64,000 nucleotides of DNA from Telmatactis stephensoni (GCA_029948255.1 JALIZF010001569.1:348599-412598), one strand, 5' to 3'; shown: positions 1 through 12,436, counted from the first letter of the stretch. Made by a program: numbers and translations. The notes: a model not told the origin generated them from the sequence alone.

Positions 1-65
1 ATTTGTATGATTTGTATGTCACAAATGCACATTGATGCAATTTTCCTGTTAGCAGTCTGCAAGTT

Positions 66-3000
66 ATGGATCCAAAACACAAAAAAGGTGAGCTATTTAA
101 TTTTTATATAATATTTTTTGTTTAATTTTACTGATTTGAAATTATCAAAAATAACTTTTTGTTTTCATTATTATAGCACATCACGCTAAAAGCAAATATA
201 TACACAAAGGATCAAAGCAAGGTAATATAAATATACTGTGTCTGGTTTTGCCAGGATATTAAGATTTTTCTTGGTACTTTTTTAGTGAAACTATGAAAGC
301 AAACTAAATAACTCTCAGAATATATTTAGAAAAAAACAGCAAGTACTGAAAGAGCAGAGGATCTCTTTCAAAGAATAAAAACAGATGATTTTGGCTTATG
401 ATTTGTTGACTATTTTCACAACCAGATCAACTTTCAATTAAATAGTTGGACACTTTTCCTATTTCTTCAGGACCTTCAACAAAAACACAACAACCTGTTT
501 CTGATCAAAGTCAAAGCACAAGTATGTATATTATGTAATTTCTATTTCCTTTATTGACAATATAAACTGATTAATGTGAGTGGGAAATCTGGTGAATGTC
601 AACATACAACTATGATACAACAACTTTCAATTAAATAGTTGGACACTTTTTCTATTTCTTCAGGACCTTCAACAAAAACACAGCAACCTGTTTCTGATCA
701 AAGTCAAAGCACAAGTATGTATATTATGTAATTTCTAATTCCTCTATTGACAATATAAACTAATTAATGTGAGTGGGAAATCTGGTGAATGTCAACATAC
801 AACTGTGATACAACAACATCTGTCCAGTGTTTGAGGTGTGGAATTTATCTGGTAAATATGTACTTCATATAAACATCAATGCAATTAACAGTTAAAGGGC
901 TTAAAATGAAAATGGCCTAGCACGTTACTTTGCAGATAAAGTTTACTCAAATGATATATCAATTTATATCAACAGTCTTCCCTTCTGTTATTAACTAAAT
1001 ATCAATCTCTCATAATGTTGGAAAACATCACTTAGGTCATTTTCATTGGAACCCCTTCAGTTATGCAAAATTGATAACAAAATCAAAATTGAGGTTTATG
1101 ATTTTGAACATTATGCTACAACATAGTACATTCTTTTTCCCTTTCCCACTCATAATTGAAAACATCTATCAAAAACAAGTCTAGTTGTTTTATGTGATTC
1201 AAACTGCTTGCAATCTGATAAAAGTAGTAAAAGGCAGAGTGTTTTTCTCATTTCAAGGTATTATGAGTCCACTAATAAAACAAGATATGTTAAAGTAGTA
1301 AAACTAAAAAATTAAACATCATAACTTTCAGAATATTCAGCAAAACCAACAAGTACTGAAACAGCAGAGGATCTCTTTCAAAGAATACAAACAGCAGGTG
1401 ATTTTTGCTTACAATTTCTTGACTCCGCTATTTTGACAACCAAATCATTACTTAATTCAATTAAATAGTTGGACACTTTTTCTATTTCTTCAGAACCTTC
1501 AACAAAAACACAACAACCTGTTTCTGATCAAAGTCAAAGCACAAGTATGTATATTATGTAATTTCTAATTCCTTTATTGACAATATAAACTAATTAATTA
1601 ATGTGAGTGGGAAATCTGGTGAATGTCAACATACAACTATGATACAACTACTAATAATTTATTATTATGGGTTCAACTACCTGAAAAGCATGATCAACAT
1701 CTGTCCAGTGTTTGAGGTGTGGAATTTATCTGGCAAATATGTACTTCACATAAACATCAATGCAATTAAAGAATAGTTATACAAAATTGATAACAAAATC
1801 AAAATTCAGGTTTATGATTTTGAACAATAATATGCTACAACATAGTACATTCTTTGTCCCTTTTCCACTCGTATGAAAACATCTATCAAAAACAAGTCTA
1901 GTCTGATGTCAATTAACTTTCTCATGCCCAAATATCAATGTCTGGACATCCATCAAAAAGTCATTTAGGTCATTTTCATAGTCAACCCTTCAATTTTCCT
2001 AAGTTCATACTACATGATACATGTAATAGTCAAAATATTTTGTTGTTGAGAATTTTTGGTAAACTCAGTAGCAGGTGTTCAAATAATTTAATACACAATT
2101 TCAGAACTAGGGAATATTTTGTGTGTGTAATTCCAAATAAGTTGAGTAAGTAATTGGGCAAATAGTGCAATATCTGTATAGCAACTAATTGTCTTGATTG
2201 GTACTTTCTTCATTTTAATTCACTGTACATGATCATTAAATGAAGCACTTTGTTAAAGCATGAGCCTTACACTGTCTCTGTTTTCTTCAGAACCATCACA
2301 AAAATTAACCATCACAAAAAAAGCAATCACTGATCAAAGTCAATTTAAAGGTATGTATAGTTCATAGGTGCTAATAGGACCCATTTGTTTAACCCAGGAT
2401 TAAATCAAAAGAAAACCTTCAGAGTTAACCCTGGGTTAATGTTAACCTGCTTTTGAACAACTAGTCCTCATTCACCATAATTATTTTAAACAGTATTTTT
2501 TTGCAATGTGTAGTCCCAGAAATGATCCATACCCCCACGTAAAACAAAAAATAAACAAATCAATGCATTGTATTTATAATGATAAGGGAAAGAACCTGAG
2601 AACCCAATGAGGTGTCAAACCAACCAAGAGTGACGTACTGAAAACAAAAGAAAGTCTAATTTAATGGAGAAAACAAACGAAAGTCAAACCAAGGAGATAA
2701 CATGATTGGAATTTCCTAGAGGTGAGGGTACACATATTACATCAAAGCGGAAATTCCAGGGGGTCAGGGGGGATTTCTAATCAACTAGAATTTCTGATAA
2801 GGGAGAAGGGGGGGGGGGGGGGGGGTCTGAAAAGATCCCCTCTGGAACTACACAATTGAGTATAGAAATATTCTCCATTATAGAACTGTCAAGTATAGAT
2901 GTCAATCACATGGCAGATGTTACCATTAAGGTGAAGATAACATCAAAAACCCTAAAGAATGTATCAACTGGCACAATATTAGAGATGGATCTTTGTGATG

Positions 3001-4040
3001 GCACATCATTCTGCCGATGCATTGCTTGGAATAATCTTGCATCGTTTTTCAACAGTAAACTAAGTCTGAATAACACATACATTATGTCAGGAATATCTGC
3101 TAGAAAAATTAAGCCGCAATTTCAGCGACAGGGTGCCCTTCCAATTGAGGTAACTCTTTCAGCAGGTGTCAACATCAAAGCTTGTGATGATGATATTGAC
3201 ACACCAGACACCCCTTATTGCACAATAGATACTTTAAATCAAGTGCTTAGCAAAAGAGTAAATGTTATAGGAATTGTTAAATCATATGACAAAAGTGCAA
3301 CACCTCAAGTAACTCAGCAAGGCAAAACAGTGATGAAAAGAGAATTTACTATAGCAGACGATACTCAAAAAGAAGCAACAGCAACCTTATGGGGGGATCA
3401 TGCAACATCATTTAATTTAGAAGGAAACCCAGTTGTGGAAATCACTAATTCAACAGTTAAGTCATATAAGAATAAGGCTTCAATTTCAGTAACATCAATC
3501 AAAGAAGATAAAACTTCCCCTAAAAGTAAAATGTTAAAAGCGTGGTTCCAACAGAATCCATGTACAACACCAGTTTCAACAGCTAAACGTCGTCTAGATG
3601 TTGGAGATTATAAAACAGTTGACATAAGCCAACTTTCTAGTATTGCTGTTGGAGAGGAGGTACAAGTCCTTACAGAAATAGAAAATGCCCAATGCGAAAT
3701 GTATGTAGCTTGTAAAATCTGCAGGACTGGAATTATTACAGTATTAGATGAAGAATACTGCCCTAAATGCAATAAGACAACCGATACTCTTAAAAGAGTG
3801 GTCTTGAATATTAAGTTGAAGGATTTTAGTGAAGACGCAAAGCTGTTTCAGGATAATATTGGCTGCCTTATTAGTGCTAACATCGATGAACTCGAATCAA
3901 AAGATGTATTAGAGGCTATTAGACCTCTCCATGACAAACCAGCATATTTTCTGATTTTAAAAAGATCAAAGAATACCTTCATTGACTTTGTCATACTTGA
4001 TGTAGATTTTGGAGCATCCACAAAATATTGGAGGTTATAG
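66..4040 (+). CDS. RPA70-like ssDNA-binding protein, spliced, three OB folds
   Basis: Predicted single-stranded-DNA-binding protein resembling the large subunit of replication protein A. My exon model is 66-87, 177-221, 471-521, 664-714, 1332-1397, 1494-1544, 2291-2350 and 2884-4040. All introns are GT-AG and phase 1, and the sum is 1503 nt, exactly 501 codons. Residues about 125-215 match DBD-A (strand TIKVKITSK, then LCDG and AWNN), about 225-335 match DBD-B (NVIGIVKSYD, TATLWGDHA) and about 345-490 match DBD-C, with a C4 zinc ribbon at CKIC (392-395) and CPKC (408-411). The usual N-terminal RPA70N domain is absent. In its place is a low-complexity K/Q/S/T linker made of repeated exons. The three OB folds lie in one long exon, which suggests a retrocopy or a transposon-associated RPA such as those in some Helitrons; I see no Rep/helicase nearby. 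The frame is intact. The ATG at 66 is the first in frame, and a 5' exon upstream is possible. Confidence 0.75.
317..1905 (+). repeat. Duplicated exon-intron modules of the RPA-like gene
   Basis: A 193-bp unit (intron end, 51-nt exon, intron start) is repeated directly at 428-620 and 621-813, and again near 1457-1650. A wider duplication pairs about 317-1190 with about 1330-1905, since both hold a 66-nt exon (decayed at 319-384, intact at 1332-1397), the 51-nt exon and the same downstream intron stretches. The decayed 66-nt exon has an in-frame TAG, and its donor is changed from GT to AT. The exon at 2291-2350 is a more diverged relative of the 51-nt exon, sharing the TDQSQ-like ending. Confidence 0.85.
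2808..2825 (+). repeat. Poly-G tract of 18 G in the last intron
   Basis: An uninterrupted run of 18 G sits about 60 bp upstream of the acceptor used by the large OB-fold exon, preceded by further G-rich sequence from 2757. It could form a G-quadruplex in the transcript or template. Its length is also error-prone in sequencing. Confidence 0.9.
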
Positions 4041-4640
4041 TTCAGTTGATATAAATTTTACCAACTTCCTAGTAATTGCTGTTAGAGAGTTTAGCAAGTC
4101 CTTACAGAAATACAAAATACCCAGTGTTGATGTATGTAGCTTGTAAAATCTGTAAGAGTGATATACTACTGTTGAGTTATAATTAAGTTAAGTTAAATAT
4201 TGCCCTAAGTGCTATAAGACAACTGATATCCTTATAGTGATCTTGATTTTATTGTTGACACAAAGCTATTTCAGGGTGATACGTCTTACTATAGTAGTTT
4301 TCATAAATCCATGAAACCAATTGTTCTAAAAAGTCTAATTAAGAAAGTGTAACAGTCAACTACATACAACAGAAAACAAATTAACTTAAGTGTGATAAAG
4401 AGTAATACACTACAGTATATTTCACAGGATTGTGAAAGCTACTCTTAATAAATTGACTTCAATGAACTAAATCAGAAGATGTATTAGAGACTGTTAGACC
4501 TTTCCATACAACAATCACCCTGCATATATATAGTATATTTGTCTGATTTTGAAAAGATACAAAAAAAGTTTAATTCACTGACTTTGTCATACTTGATATG
4601 AATATTTTGCAGCATCCAAAACATTGAGATTCAAGTAAGA
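4041..4640 (+). pseudogene. Decayed tandem copy of the RPA-like gene 3' end
   Basis: Directly behind the stop codon is a second, degenerate copy of the DBD-C region. The stretch at 4047-4150 repeats 3618-3720, including the ACKICK zinc-knuckle codons. The stretch at 4475-4640 repeats 3898-4035, including the motif before the stop. A block between them (about 4265-4460) has no counterpart in the parent. Several stops and indels show it is not coding. It records a partial tandem duplication of the gene. Confidence 0.8.
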
Positions 4641-7590
4641 TTATTTACTGTTGGGTTATAAGATCAAAGAAGTATTGTATTGTCGTTGGTAAGCATACTT
4701 AAGCGGTTACTTGGACTATGAAAATCTTTTAAGTCATATCATTTGATGAGTGATGGCACTTGAGTGACTTGTATAACAAAAACTACCAAGCTGTAATATT
4801 CAAATAGGAAAACAATTGAAAAAAAACAATTGAATTACAGTCTGCCTATAGTCTAGTATCTGTTTCACAGGTTGTGCCATCACTCTAATAGTATAACCTT
4901 GAAATAGTACTAACTAAAAGGTGTGCTAATTAGACATTAGAAAGCAAATGGTTAAGCACTTAACCTAGTATTATTTAGTTAACTAGCCATTTGATGACTA
5001 CCAGAGTGATTTTCCTATCAGCACTCTACCTTTATCCTAAATTGACATCACTGTTTTCATTTTTCTAGTGTAGTAGCTTTAACACTACTTCTGTATTTGT
5101 TGAAATTTCTCATGTTCAAATGTTAATAAAGTTTAAATGTAATACTGACAAATGACCCCCAGTGCTCACTCATTATGTCTTCAATAGTATAAAATGATAT
5201 ATTAGTACTGAATTGATTGTTTTGTCTATGTTACACGAAACTAGCAATTCGGTATTTAATCTGACACCTACGTACAAGAAATGCTAGGTCAGATATAGTA
5301 GTAGGGTCTGGAATTCGTCTGGAATTGACTCCCTCTTTACAGATCTCCAAATGAAATTAGCCCCTTATTTCTAAAAGGGTTGCTAAAGGGGGAGCAGCCT
5401 GTGGGGCCGCTGACCCTCCCTTTTTAGTAGGTACTAAGGGCAGGTGCCCCTCCCTTTTTACGGCCCTATTTATTGTTTTTCCTCAATCGCGCTCTATTCT
5501 GTCTAAACGTGTAGGACGTGCTTTCTCAAAGCTTTACTTTCTAAATGATGTTGGTTTTATCGTAACTGTGATCGAATTGACACACTTTAGCTCAAAAGGA
5601 TAATAATATAGGTTGTTTTAGCCCCTCAGAATTTTATGGCTTGCTAAAGCCCAGCGAGGTTACTTTAGAACAGGCTTTGAGGAAGTTACACCCCCACCAA
5701 CGTGTTTTGTAAAATGGTGCCCCCGGCCTGAGTTTTCGGGACCAATCCAGTCCAGTCTAGTCCAGTTCATGGTTTACATCATGCCTGCCCTCCCCCTTCC
5801 CCTCTCATAAGGTGTAGATCCGCCGCTGTTATTTATAGCCTTTTCTTCAAAGCAAAGCATGGGATTTACAAAAAAACAATAAATTCGGAAGATATTTGCA
5901 TTTTCACTCATTTTCGACATTCAAAAAAGTCATAAATTCATTTGGAGACCATTCTTAAAACACATGCTTGGCATTATGCACTTTGATCTCAAAATTTAAT
6001 GTATTTCAAATTCTCCAATATACATTGCTAAAGAAAGTTTTTTTCTATAGCTATAACGTCATGATGACGTCACAAAATGTTAAAAACGACAAGCTATAAA
6101 TTGTGAAAGCGATTTGACTATTAAGAAGCATTTTAGAGCTGATTTTCAAATTTCCTTAGCAACGGGCAATTTTCTTATGTCGGAATTTTGATACAAAGTG
6201 GCCCGAGCGGGAAGCCATTATGGCTCTTGTCTCAGGTAGGAATGGGTTGTGATAAGCAAACGTATAAAACTATGAAATTAAACTTTTGAAACTCAGTAAT
6301 TACTTACTTTAAACTTAAAAAGCTCTCCCAAAAAATAAGTAGGTAAAAAAGGTCAACATTTTCTCAACATTTTTCAATTTTTATTGAAATGTACATTCCT
6401 TAAATGTAGGCCAACAAATTCATTGATCGAGCTTGATTGATTGTTCATTGTATCGTTTCTAGTTTGCTAGCCAAGAGTCCAGTGGGGGAAAAATAATAAT
6501 AAGCTTAATGGTAATAAATCAGAAATGGGAATCACTGAATACCTTCCACGCTGTCAACTGGATTTATTATGAGATTTCATGGCTAACTTGGATTATTGCA
6601 GATGCTGCAACAATAAAATTTTAGACAAGAAACACAGCATAAATGCTTTGTGAGGAAAAGCTGTGGAGGAGGGCATTTTGCAATGCACTATTTTTGAGAG
6701 AAATCGTCTCTGCATCAGGTATTGGGCCTACTTCAAATGCTTTCAAGAACATACCATTTCCTTTGATCAGAACACGATCTACAGTCTCTGTTTTCCAAGT
6801 CGAAATATCACATGAATTAGCACAAAACAACGCTGAAAGACTCATAAAAGCACATTATCTTCCTCTAGAAATGTCGCTGAAACGACTTTTACCTTGATGA
6901 ATACTTCCTCGACTAAATAAACTCATGTTAAACATGATTGCTGTAAACTCACCTTCACAAAGACAAGAGAAAGAAGACAACGAACATGTGGCTTATGGCG
7001 CATTCATCAGTTTGCGATAGCCGCTGATTATGTACATTGCTGGCGCTAAAATTCCGACATTGCTAGCTCGTCCACAAAATTGACTTTAGGCTCCGCTATT
7101 GCATGACATATGGATCCCGAAGTCCTGCGTTCACAGCAAAAAGTAAAGCAACCATATTAAACATCGACAACTCGTAACAGTAATTTGACTGACAAATCTG
7201 TGGTCAACTGTGTGCTCATGTTACTTCCCTCTCTCGATCAGTGCTCCGTTTTATGGGTATTTGCACCTATTTTCAAAATTACGCGATCTTTGCAGACGAC
7301 ACTTGAATGGCTTTTTCAGTGTTTTGACTACCGTCAATCAAATCTCCGACTATTCGTTCTCCCTGAAGCAAGCTTCAATTTACATCAAAAGTCGGAAAAT
7401 ACTAAATGTTCTGTCAACAAATTCAAGTTTGTTTTGTTTCTGGATTTAGAAAGCTAAAATTTTGCAAATTCTAGTCGTTACAATTTGATTGACAGAAGCT
7501 TAAAATCCAGACAAGCCATCGCCACTAGGTCGCGTAATTTTGAAATTGGGTGTAAAGCTAATTAAAGCAACAGATTGGAAAGAAGTCGAA
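4641..7590. other. Gene-poor stretch, no supported gene
   Basis: Mostly AT-rich unique-looking sequence. An AATAAA-type polyadenylation signal near 5125 may serve the upstream gene. CRE-like TGACGTCA lies near 6063-6070. The segments near 6200 (GGCCCGAGCGGG) and 7080 (GGCTCCGCTATT) resemble the GC-rich ends of the candidate MITE at 17.1-19.2 kb, so a related degenerate element may lie between them. The short open frames here show no recognisable protein. Confidence 0.5.
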
Positions 7591-7591
7591 A

Positions 7592-7673
7592 CAAGGATGT
7601 GAGGTCTAGCTGAGAACCGAACTCGGGACCTCTCGCACCGAAGGCCGACAACTAACCAACTGTGCCATCCTTG
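7592..7673 (-). repeat. tRNA-derived SINE head
   Basis: On the minus strand an A-box-like TGGCACAGTTGG is followed about 40 nt later by a B-box-like GAGTTCGGTTC. The segment is bounded by a complementary 8-bp pair, CAAGGATG and CATCCTTG. It has about 15 extra bases between the T-arm and the 3' acceptor half, so it does not fold as a canonical tRNA. A tRNA-derived SINE with a pol III promoter fits best, and its tail probably runs to about 7500. Confidence 0.6.
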
Positions 7674-7679
7674 TTTAGA

Positions 7680-9800
7680 AGACACAAGGCCCATAGTAGC
7701 AGACATCAAGGACTTTGACAACAACAACTATCTTCTCTCAAGAGATGAAGAGCTGAAGGAAATGAGAAATGATTTCATAGTTCTTGTAAGCAAACTGTGA
7801 GTTGAATACTTCCAGTTCCTGCATTCTATCAAATCAATGGTGCCAAAACACATAGTCCATCATACCATATACAAATGAAATGTCAAAAGCCTCAATCATT
7901 AATCTGCCTAATCGGCATTAATCAAAACAAAATAGGGGATGTTTGTCAATACTTGGAACACCTCACTTGGTCATCACTGCCCACAGACAACCATGCTTTT
8001 GATAGTATCTTAATTGCTTAGGGGGAACATAAAAACTTTACAAAGAGTAGGGAGACATCGCCATAATTGTTCTGCCTTGCTTCACTATACCCAGCTGCCC
8101 TCTGGCCAGGAAAAGCAAGGAGAAGAAAACTCAATCTAAGAAAAATTATGCCAAACAAGTTTCCATCTTATAATTTTGCTTTAATAAATTCTTAACTACT
8201 TATCTACAAATGACTACTTTGGTTTTCTTTAATCTGTTTGTCAGTATTTGCCACTGAGTTGAATGCAAAACGTTAGAAATTGATTGCACTCTAACACTGG
8301 TTTTCAGTCATCAATCATAGTCAATTTCATTCAATTTTTCATCACCTGGTAATGTAACAAGTATTAAGCCAAAACATAATAACTTAGGGTCAAAATACAT
8401 ATAATATGTTTTGAAAAATGACATCGTCCATAATAATGGTTAAGTTTTACTTGCCTCAACAGCAGGAAAGCAGAAAGAGTACACCATAAAAAGCTTTATA
8501 TTGTGCGTGGGATAGTACAAATATTTGACAATATTGTCAAAATTGCATCAATACATTTGTGCGTGGGATAGTACAAATATTTGACAATATTGTCAAAATT
8601 GCATCAATAAATTTGCCAAATTCTGTTGGCAAGACACAAACACAGTCCTTCATCTCCTCAGCAGTGAAAGAAATGACTTGCTTCAGTATTGAGATCAAGC
8701 TGATATTTAAACGTCTTTTGCTCTATTTGTGGCTGAGAAAGAGTACAGTCTTTGCCAGCCATTTTGAATTTTGTCTGAGCCCATTAGAAAATCAGTCAGC
8801 TGTATTCATCTAGCTTTATGCACAAAGAATGAGATCAAAAAAAGCTCTGAGCATTGTTGTAAATCGACCAATCACGATTAACCATCCTTGGAGCAATGTA
8901 AGTCGAAAATGACGCATGCAGGACTTTTTGTGACTTCTTGAAACCAAGCAATTATGAGTTGACATTATCGTGGCTAAATTAATATTCATAAAAAAAAACA
9001 CACAAACAGCTTCAGAATATGTTTTAATGATAATAATTGTCTAATAGGTTGAATCCAGTGATTGTAAAAAAAACTGTGAAAAAGTAGTTGCAAAGACACT
9101 TAATGGTTGACCTTACTTCCATTGTTTTCTTTTGTGCGTTGATCTGCTTTAACATTATATCATACTCAATCGCCCATGAAAGATTTGTCAAAGTAATTAA
9201 GAGAGTTAGTGTAGTGGTATTTGTATCTAGTATTATTAGCAGGCATGCACCAATCAAGACTATCAAGATCACACATCGTCATTGCCCATTTGTTGCCCAA
9301 AGTTCCGATGTTGGTTATCAAAGATGCCACATCCCATGTCCCATTTTGGTCTCAGCTTCTATGTTATTAGACCCGACAACATTTCTTCAATTGACTTAAA
9401 ATTATAAATTATCAAATTTATATAAATTTAAATAAATTATACTTGTTTCACAGCAATGCATGTGACATTTTCACAGAGAAAAAGGAAAATAAAATTAGAC
9501 AAAATACTTTTATACTGTCCTATTTCATTGCTTTTCACTTCAATTTTGCCAAACTAGTACTGTTTAACCTAACTAAACATAATAGGGATACTCTATTCCC
9601 CTAGACAATAATTATTTATTATCTAATTAACTTTACAGGCAAGACACAAAAAGTATATTTTATCCTGAAACAAAACTTCAGTACAAAATGTTTGATGTGT
9701 GATTTGAGTTTGCTACTCTGGGATAACTCTGACAATTTGATGTTTGTGTAGATCAATATATGAAATAATTGAAAATATGCTAACAGTATTCTTTTTGTTC
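7680..9800. other. Gene-poor stretch with a 56-bp tandem duplication
   Basis: No coding sequence can be supported. A perfect-looking 56-bp direct repeat occupies 8501-8556 and 8557-8612, and it contains the palindromic core TTTGACAATATTGTCAAA. The remainder is AT-rich without recognisable motifs. Confidence 0.55.
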
Positions 9801-9804
9801 TGAT

Positions 9805-9828
9805 AATAATAATAAAATGATAATAATG

Positions 9829-9906
<78 letters not shown>
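9805..9906. repeat. (ATA)n microsatellite
   Basis: About 100 bp of AAT/TAA trinucleotide repeat, slightly interrupted at the left. It directly precedes a non-LTR retrotransposon fragment, and similar (TAA)n tracts end the two neighbouring fragments, so it may have grown from a retrotransposon tail. Confidence 0.95.
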
Positions 9907-9907
<1 letters not shown>

Positions 9908-9924
9908 AAGAACGAAAGAAGAGA

Positions 9925-10262
9925 AATACTCTGATCTACGGGCGGGATTAAGATCTATGTATAAAGAATTTACCGTCACTCAAACAAACATTGTCTTTGA
10001 CTTCCTTGGAGGGTACTATCCTCAGCTAGAACAAGGGATAGACACCCTAACAGACAATCGAAAAGAAACAACTTACATCATAAGGAAGTGTCAAAAATGG
10101 CTCTTATCACAAAACGCTGAAATTGTCAAGAAATTCTATGAGTTTATCTAAAGATATGTGAGTGACTAGGAACACTTGAACCGCAACAATTGCTTAGGTA
10201 GAACCCGTAATGTTGTATGTAACAAAAAAGATCAGAATTCAATAAAGATGCCATAATAATAA
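9925..10262 (+). pseudogene. 3' end of a non-LTR retrotransposon (endonuclease C-terminus)
   Basis: The frame 9936-10151 reads as the C-terminal part of an R2/NeSL-like restriction-type endonuclease polyprotein. It has a DLRAGLRSMY helix, an NIVFDFLGGYYPQL core where family members carry a VVPVVVGALG-like strand, and a closing CQKWLLSQNAEIVKKF segment. A short 3' UTR ends in AATAAAG and a brief (TAA)n tail at about 10250-10262. The element is strongly 5' truncated. Confidence 0.55.
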
Positions 10263-10270
10263 TAATTTTA

Positions 10271-11738
10271 ATTCACCTCAAAGAACTCGACAGACTAACA
10301 AGGAAAGTTATCAATGACTGTAGCGGAAAGCACAAGTATGAATCAACACCATTACTCTACTTACGGCCAGAACAAGGAGGGAAAGGATTAGTCGAATTAG
10401 AAACGTTGTACAAGAACACCAAGTTGAAGGTAGCCAACTACATCAACAACTCAAAAGACCAACACATCAAACTCGTAAAGTCATTCCAGCTGAAAAAAGA
10501 ACAAAGTCATTTAAGATCCATATTTAAAGATGCCAAGAAGTACGCAGAAGAATTAAGCATAGACTGTGACTTTGATGATAGCGCCACAGTCTTGAGAAAC
10601 GGCGACAAAGAAATGCGTGTTAGTGATAAGGAACCACAGAAAGTAAAGAGCATCATAAACAAGGCGAACATCGATAGACGCATGAAAGATCTACAAAACC
10701 AACCATGGGTTGGTAAATTTGTGACCCAACATTGGAATGATCCTCAAATATCAAATAATTCATACGACATCTTTAAACAGTGGAAGAACATTCCAGACAT
10801 CGTAATGTCAATCGACACAAGCATCAGACAACAACTCCTGAATACCAAGACCTACAGATCCCAGAAGCTACACGAACAAGTAGAAGAACTGTCCTGTCGA
10901 CTCTGTTCAGAGAAACAGGAGACTGTATCACACGTACTTTGTGGCTGTTCACGCATAGCTCAGTCATTATACAAAACTCGGCATGACAAAATGCTTCGCC
11001 CTGTCTATCATGCTCTCCTTGAAAAAATATGGTTTTGATGAATCTGATTATTCTCCTCCATGGCATATGTAATCTCGTCCTCAGCCAAGCAAAAAAGACA
11101 AACAAGCAAAGATATTATTGGAAATACAATGGTAACTTGAAAAATGTCCTAAGGACAGTGCAACAAGCCCGCAATTAGTATACTAGACAAGAAGAACAAA
11201 GAATAGTCTCTAGTGGAAGGAACGGTATGTACTCGGCCAGGAACAATTGCTGAAAGAACCAAATACAAATTGGGAACAACTAACTATACCTTAAATTGGG
11301 AATAAAGAACTTGTATCCAGGTGATAAGGTAAAGCTTATCACCATGGTATTGACTATCTTGGTGTATACTACAAAGATCTAGACAAAGAACTGAATATGT
11401 TATTTGAGCCGAAAGTAGCAAGGTTGACAATTGAACAGTCCCAGAAATGGGTTATTTCTCAAAACTGTTAGATCGTTAAGAGATTTTCGTGCGTGTAATT
11501 ATGTAAACGCATGATTATACAGATATAATAGTTGAAAGAATTTTAGCTTCATAAGATATTTTTAAGGACGTGAATAATGAAAAATTTAGCATATTTTTTA
11601 AGAATATGATTTACGTGTACATTTAGATATCCTGTATTTAAATCCACATTGCCTAGGCTGTGCCCGCAATGATGTCGACATATATATTGAACTATTTTAC
11701 CAATAAAGTCTACCATAATAATAATAATAATAATAATA
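10271..11738 (+). pseudogene. Non-LTR retrotransposon 3' half with zinc knuckle and degraded endonuclease
   Basis: The frame opens before 10300 with a post-RT thumb motif (LYLRPEQGGKGLVELE) and runs to a stop at 11036. It includes a CCHC-type knuckle C-x2-C-x6-(E/T)-x-x-H-x4-C, seen as CRLCSEKQETVSHVLCGC, followed by Y-x-x-RHDK. This arrangement is typical of retrotransposons with a restriction-like endonuclease. After the stop, degraded PWHM...PQPSKKDKQAKIL and QKWVISQN remnants continue the domain in broken frames. The end is AATAAAG plus (TAA)n at 11713-11738. It is the same family as the fragment just upstream, in tandem orientation. Confidence 0.65.
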
Positions 11739-11754
11739 CGGGATTTCTATAAAT

Positions 11755-12075
11755 AGACAACCTGAGTGGAGATTTAATTCACACTACAGGTGTAAGATAC
11801 TGCTTAGCCTCGACCCCAAGACCTGGGGCTTAGAGACTAAGCACACTCTGCAGAATGAGGGTGGTCCCTATGACCGCAGACGTCTGCATACCACCCAGCA
11901 CGTCTGGAATACCGAGATCTTTCAGGTACCCCTCAAGATTACTAGACACAACCCCTAGACAGCCAACAACCAATGGAACCACCTTTGTTGACACCCAGTG
12001 CAACTTTTGTATCTCCTTTGCAAGAGGAGAATATTTAGCAATTTTCTCCTATACAAGTCAGTTTTGCATAATATA
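11755..12075 (-). pseudogene. Third restriction-like-endonuclease retrotransposon 3' end, opposite strand
   Basis: Read on the minus strand, 12067 to 11836 encodes KYSPLAKEIQKLHW, then TKVVPLVVGCLGVVSSNL, then MQTSAVIGTTLILQSVL and a stop. This is the classical C-terminal block of R2/NeSL-like endonuclease polyproteins. It is a different subfamily from the two plus-strand copies and meets them tail to tail across the (TAA)n tract at 11713-11738. Only the last 80 codons or so remain. Confidence 0.65.
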
Positions 12076-12436
12076 GTTTAAGACCATCCAAGACCTGTGA
12101 TTATTTAAGTCCTTATGACACATGTTTTTTGTTTGTTTTCAAACTTAATGCAGTAATGCAGTAATGCAGTCAGGAGGAACATGGCTTTGCTGAATTATAG
12201 GCAAGTTTTTTTTTTGAAAGAACGTTAGAAACTACTTTGAAAGTGCTAAAATGTTTTAATCTGGAATCATTCAAGCAAATCAAGAGGAACAATGAAACCT
12301 ACTCAAGTCTTTGTCAGAACCAAGACATAACACACACAACAATGCTCTTATGTAGCTTATATCTTCAGTTTTATTATCGTGTCCGTGCCTACATACAGTG
12401 AGTCTTTATTTGCTGAATAATACACGACTTTCAAAT

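Noticed and set aside
1938..2153. 71-codon plus-strand frame
   Set aside because: It lies within an intron of the RPA-like gene and shows no protein-like features.
7592..7673. Functional tRNA gene
   Set aside because: Box A and B are present, but about 15 extra bases before the 3' acceptor half and no clean anticodon arm argue for a SINE.
7500..7727. 75-codon minus-strand frame
   Set aside because: It overlaps the tRNA-derived SINE; the open frame is incidental.
9619..9979. Minus-strand open frames encoding long Tyr, Leu or Ile runs
   Set aside because: They are translations of the (ATA)n microsatellite, with no domain or conserved context.
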